Assembly (NCBI GenBank): GCA_964019335.1
Contig: OZ025671.1
Location: 372,001 to 436,000, forward strand
Origin: Diplonema japonicum
Lineage: Eukaryota; Euglenozoa; Diplonemea; Diplonemida; Diplonemidae
DNA: 64,000 nt
Reading direction: 5' to 3'
In this document: positions 62,401-64,000 of the stretch, one piece after another
Numbering within the stretch: position 1 is the stretch's first letter
Layout of the letters: each line of letters opens with the position of its first letter
Position numbers and translations under genes: made by a program
The notes under the pieces: generated by a model
The model's input: the letters and a program-made list of their open reading frames with translations, nothing else
The model's database searches: none
What the model was told of the DNA's origin: nothing

Positions 62401-64000
62401 CTTAAACTTCACTTCTTGTCCCGTTGTGGCTCTCAGGAGCAATTTCAGCAGCGGGTGTACTTCGCTAAAGATCTTCTCTACTATGATGGTCGTACCGTTT
62501 GAAGCGGCCGCCTCCAGCTGGTCCTGCAGTTCTCGGCTGTTCTGCCGTGTGAAGACAGCAGGCTTCTTAACCTTAGAAGTAGGTTCAGACAGTTGAACTC
62601 TTTTCTTCTTCGTTTTGTCGGCTTCTTCTATTTCCGGTTTGCTTTCTTTCCTGGAATCGGGGTTGTTCCAGGAGTGCACCCAAGCAAGGCCTTGGTACTG
62701 TGGGTCGAGAAGAAGGCACGGCCTGATGGACCAGTGGCAGATGCAAGCGTTTTGAATAGAAACAGAGTCTCTAGGGAGGCTTTGGTTAAACCATTCTGCG
62801 AGCTGAGCAGGAGTGGAGAGGGTATTCACAGGGTCCATGCCCTCCTCAGTGTGGGGGATTTCAGCTGACACGATCTGGGAGCACCAGCTATCAAGTAGCT
62901 TCTTCCTAGCGTTCACGTCGAAGGGTCCTGCGTAGCACGTCAGCGCGGCTGCAAGCAGGACGTTACCTATCATAGACGTCCTCTTCTCTTCAAGCCCTGT
63001 GACCCCTTCCAGCCATCTGTCTTGTTCGCTTCCCAACGCGCCTACTAAGCGCTGTGACAGCTCCAGTCTGGCACCCATTTCCTGCGCTTGTTGGATGACG
63101 GTGTCTCTGTCCGCTCGTGCCTCTTCCACTGCTGTTTCCAGCTCCCCGAATTTAGAATGCAGCTTCTCCACATGTGCTTTGATCTTCGACACCCTGCTGT
63201 TGGCCTCCTCCAAACGAAGCTTCCCATCCATGACCTGCTGGCGCTTGGGTTGCACGAAGCAGTACACCTCGTAGTACTTCACGATGTTTCTGACCCATTC
63301 ACACAGCCCTGCAGCTGCTTGGCTCTTTGTGCCCACTACTTCTCCTGTGAAGTCAGGGTTGGACAGGTAGGGGCGCAGCTGTGCGATGGACGAATCGGGG
63401 ATGCTCTCCTTTTTGTAGTTGCGTAGTGACGCGAGGAACACATCGACACGCTGCATGAGCTTGTGCGCAGCTTGCCACGACTTGTCCCGCGCACCAGGGG
63501 GTGGGGTGAGCAGAATGATTACACAAGCAAGCACATTCTGCACCTCCATAGGAGGTGACTTGAAAGACTTCAGTTCTATCATGTTCGCCTTGTTGATAGT
63601 GTCCAGGGCACGCTGTGCGCCTTCGATAAGGGGTTCTGCCCTTGCGAGGTCGGTTTGCATCTCAGCGGATTTCTCCGAGACAAGCTTTTGCATTTCCGTG
63701 GCACGACTCTCTTCTGCTGTCGATTTCGAGTTCTCGATGGTAACGACCTGCTTTTCCTGACCTAGTCTGTGGAGCAACTCATCGACTTGTGCTTTTTTGT
63801 CGACCACCTGTTGTTGCTTTTTGGCGAGGACCTCTTGGAGGGTGTAGGTGTCCGTTGTGGCAGTTTTTAGCTTTGCAAGGCCCGCTTCAAGCCTTATCTT
63901 GTTGGAGTCAGCAAGGGCGAGCTTCTCGACTAAGATGTGCCCATAGATGTCGAGGAATGTCATGAAGGCTTTGCAAGTTACTGCCACTTCGTACTTTACG
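59419..64000 (-). CDS. Axonemal (outer-arm type) dynein heavy chain, 3' part
   Basis: The gene is open at the right edge, so the start lies outside the window. Exons are 64000..59764, 59716..59545 and 59480..59419, with introns of 47 nt (GTATG, phase 0) and 64 nt (GTGTG, with a T-run, phase 1). The window encodes about 1,490 residues. Order: the AAA4/stalk coiled coil with GLAKLKTATTDTY, the microtubule-binding tip, the second stalk arm, AAA5 (PAVFTRQNSR region), and AAA6 (GGWVVLTNIHLMGSWLSEFE, DLRIFLTAEPSDDPRMQLPQG, SIKLLSNEP). The C-terminal domain has EWAYPSVSSLTSWYNNL, SGLFHPEAFLTLVLQ and GAYIYGLYLEGAGWN; spliced 3' exons give PLPVIHVRAVPD, YMCPAYRTTSRGDTYVF and LWILRGTCIVMNPDQ. 'TAEP...PQG' resembles the outer-arm beta/gamma chains. 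It drives flagellar sliding. Confidence 0.93.

Noticed and set aside
1..64000. CRISPR arrays, transposases, reverse transcriptases, bacterial operons or viral genes
   Set aside because: None were seen; introns, dynein and IP3 receptor show a eukaryotic nuclear contig.

Overview
The window looks like nuclear DNA of a flagellated, mitochondrion-bearing protist. Evidence for a eukaryote: GT-AG introns, an outer-arm-type dynein heavy chain (C-terminal half only), an IP3 receptor-type calcium channel, a 40S ribosomal protein, ankyrin, PUF, PPR and LRR proteins, and mitochondrial-type presequences. The standard genetic code fits: TAA and TGA act as stops. I cannot name the species. Coding DNA is of balanced or GC-leaning composition, while spacers are crowded with homopolymer runs of all four bases (A/T runs up to about 40, G/C runs up to about 30).

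I support 24 protein-coding genes, and all 24 are on the minus strand, so the 64 kb behaves as one directional gene array. Such arrays are known from kinetoplastids, diplonemids and dinoflagellates, but no spliced-leader gene was recognised. Seven genes are split, or probably split, by short introns of 32-64 nt, most starting GTATG. Several of these introns carry A-runs. I rebuilt the exon structures by joining reading frames across them.

Layout from left to right (transcription runs right to left). 1-1683: homopolymer spacer. 1684-3807: Fab1/PIP-kinase-like protein. 6000-9848: two paralogous secreted Cys-rich proteins sharing one intron position. 10903-12198: CDC123-type protein. 12727-19234: very large ZNFX1-type helicase with a Gly/Lys-rich repeat leader. 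19383-22406: ankyrin protein, a degenerate tRNA-like sequence, and a Zn-finger/coiled-coil protein. 23685-27557: Pro-rich coiled-coil protein and a J-domain protein. 27936-36335: IP3 receptor with an N-terminal caspase-like domain that appears catalytically dead. 36391-40922: LRR protein and SGNH-like protein. 40974-45355: small and hypothetical genes, a senescence/spartin-domain protein and a C2H2 protein. 45356-48474: low-complexity spacer. 48475-51264: UBL-PUF protein and PPR protein. 51479-58399: two apparently identical uS2 (RPSA) genes flanking a repeat-rich spacer and a two-domain nucleotidyl cyclase. 58529-64000: small coiled-coil protein and the dynein heavy chain, whose 5' part lies beyond the window.

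Neighbouring genes do not form an obvious pathway. The recurring themes are signalling (phosphoinositide kinase, IP3 receptor, cyclase), RNA biology (ZNFX1 helicase, PUF, PPR, uS2) and the flagellum (dynein). The strongest candidates for novelty are the pseudo-caspase/IP3-receptor fusion, the repeat-leader ZNFX1 protein, the UBL-PUF fusion, and several undescribed dispersed or fold-back repeats in the spacers.
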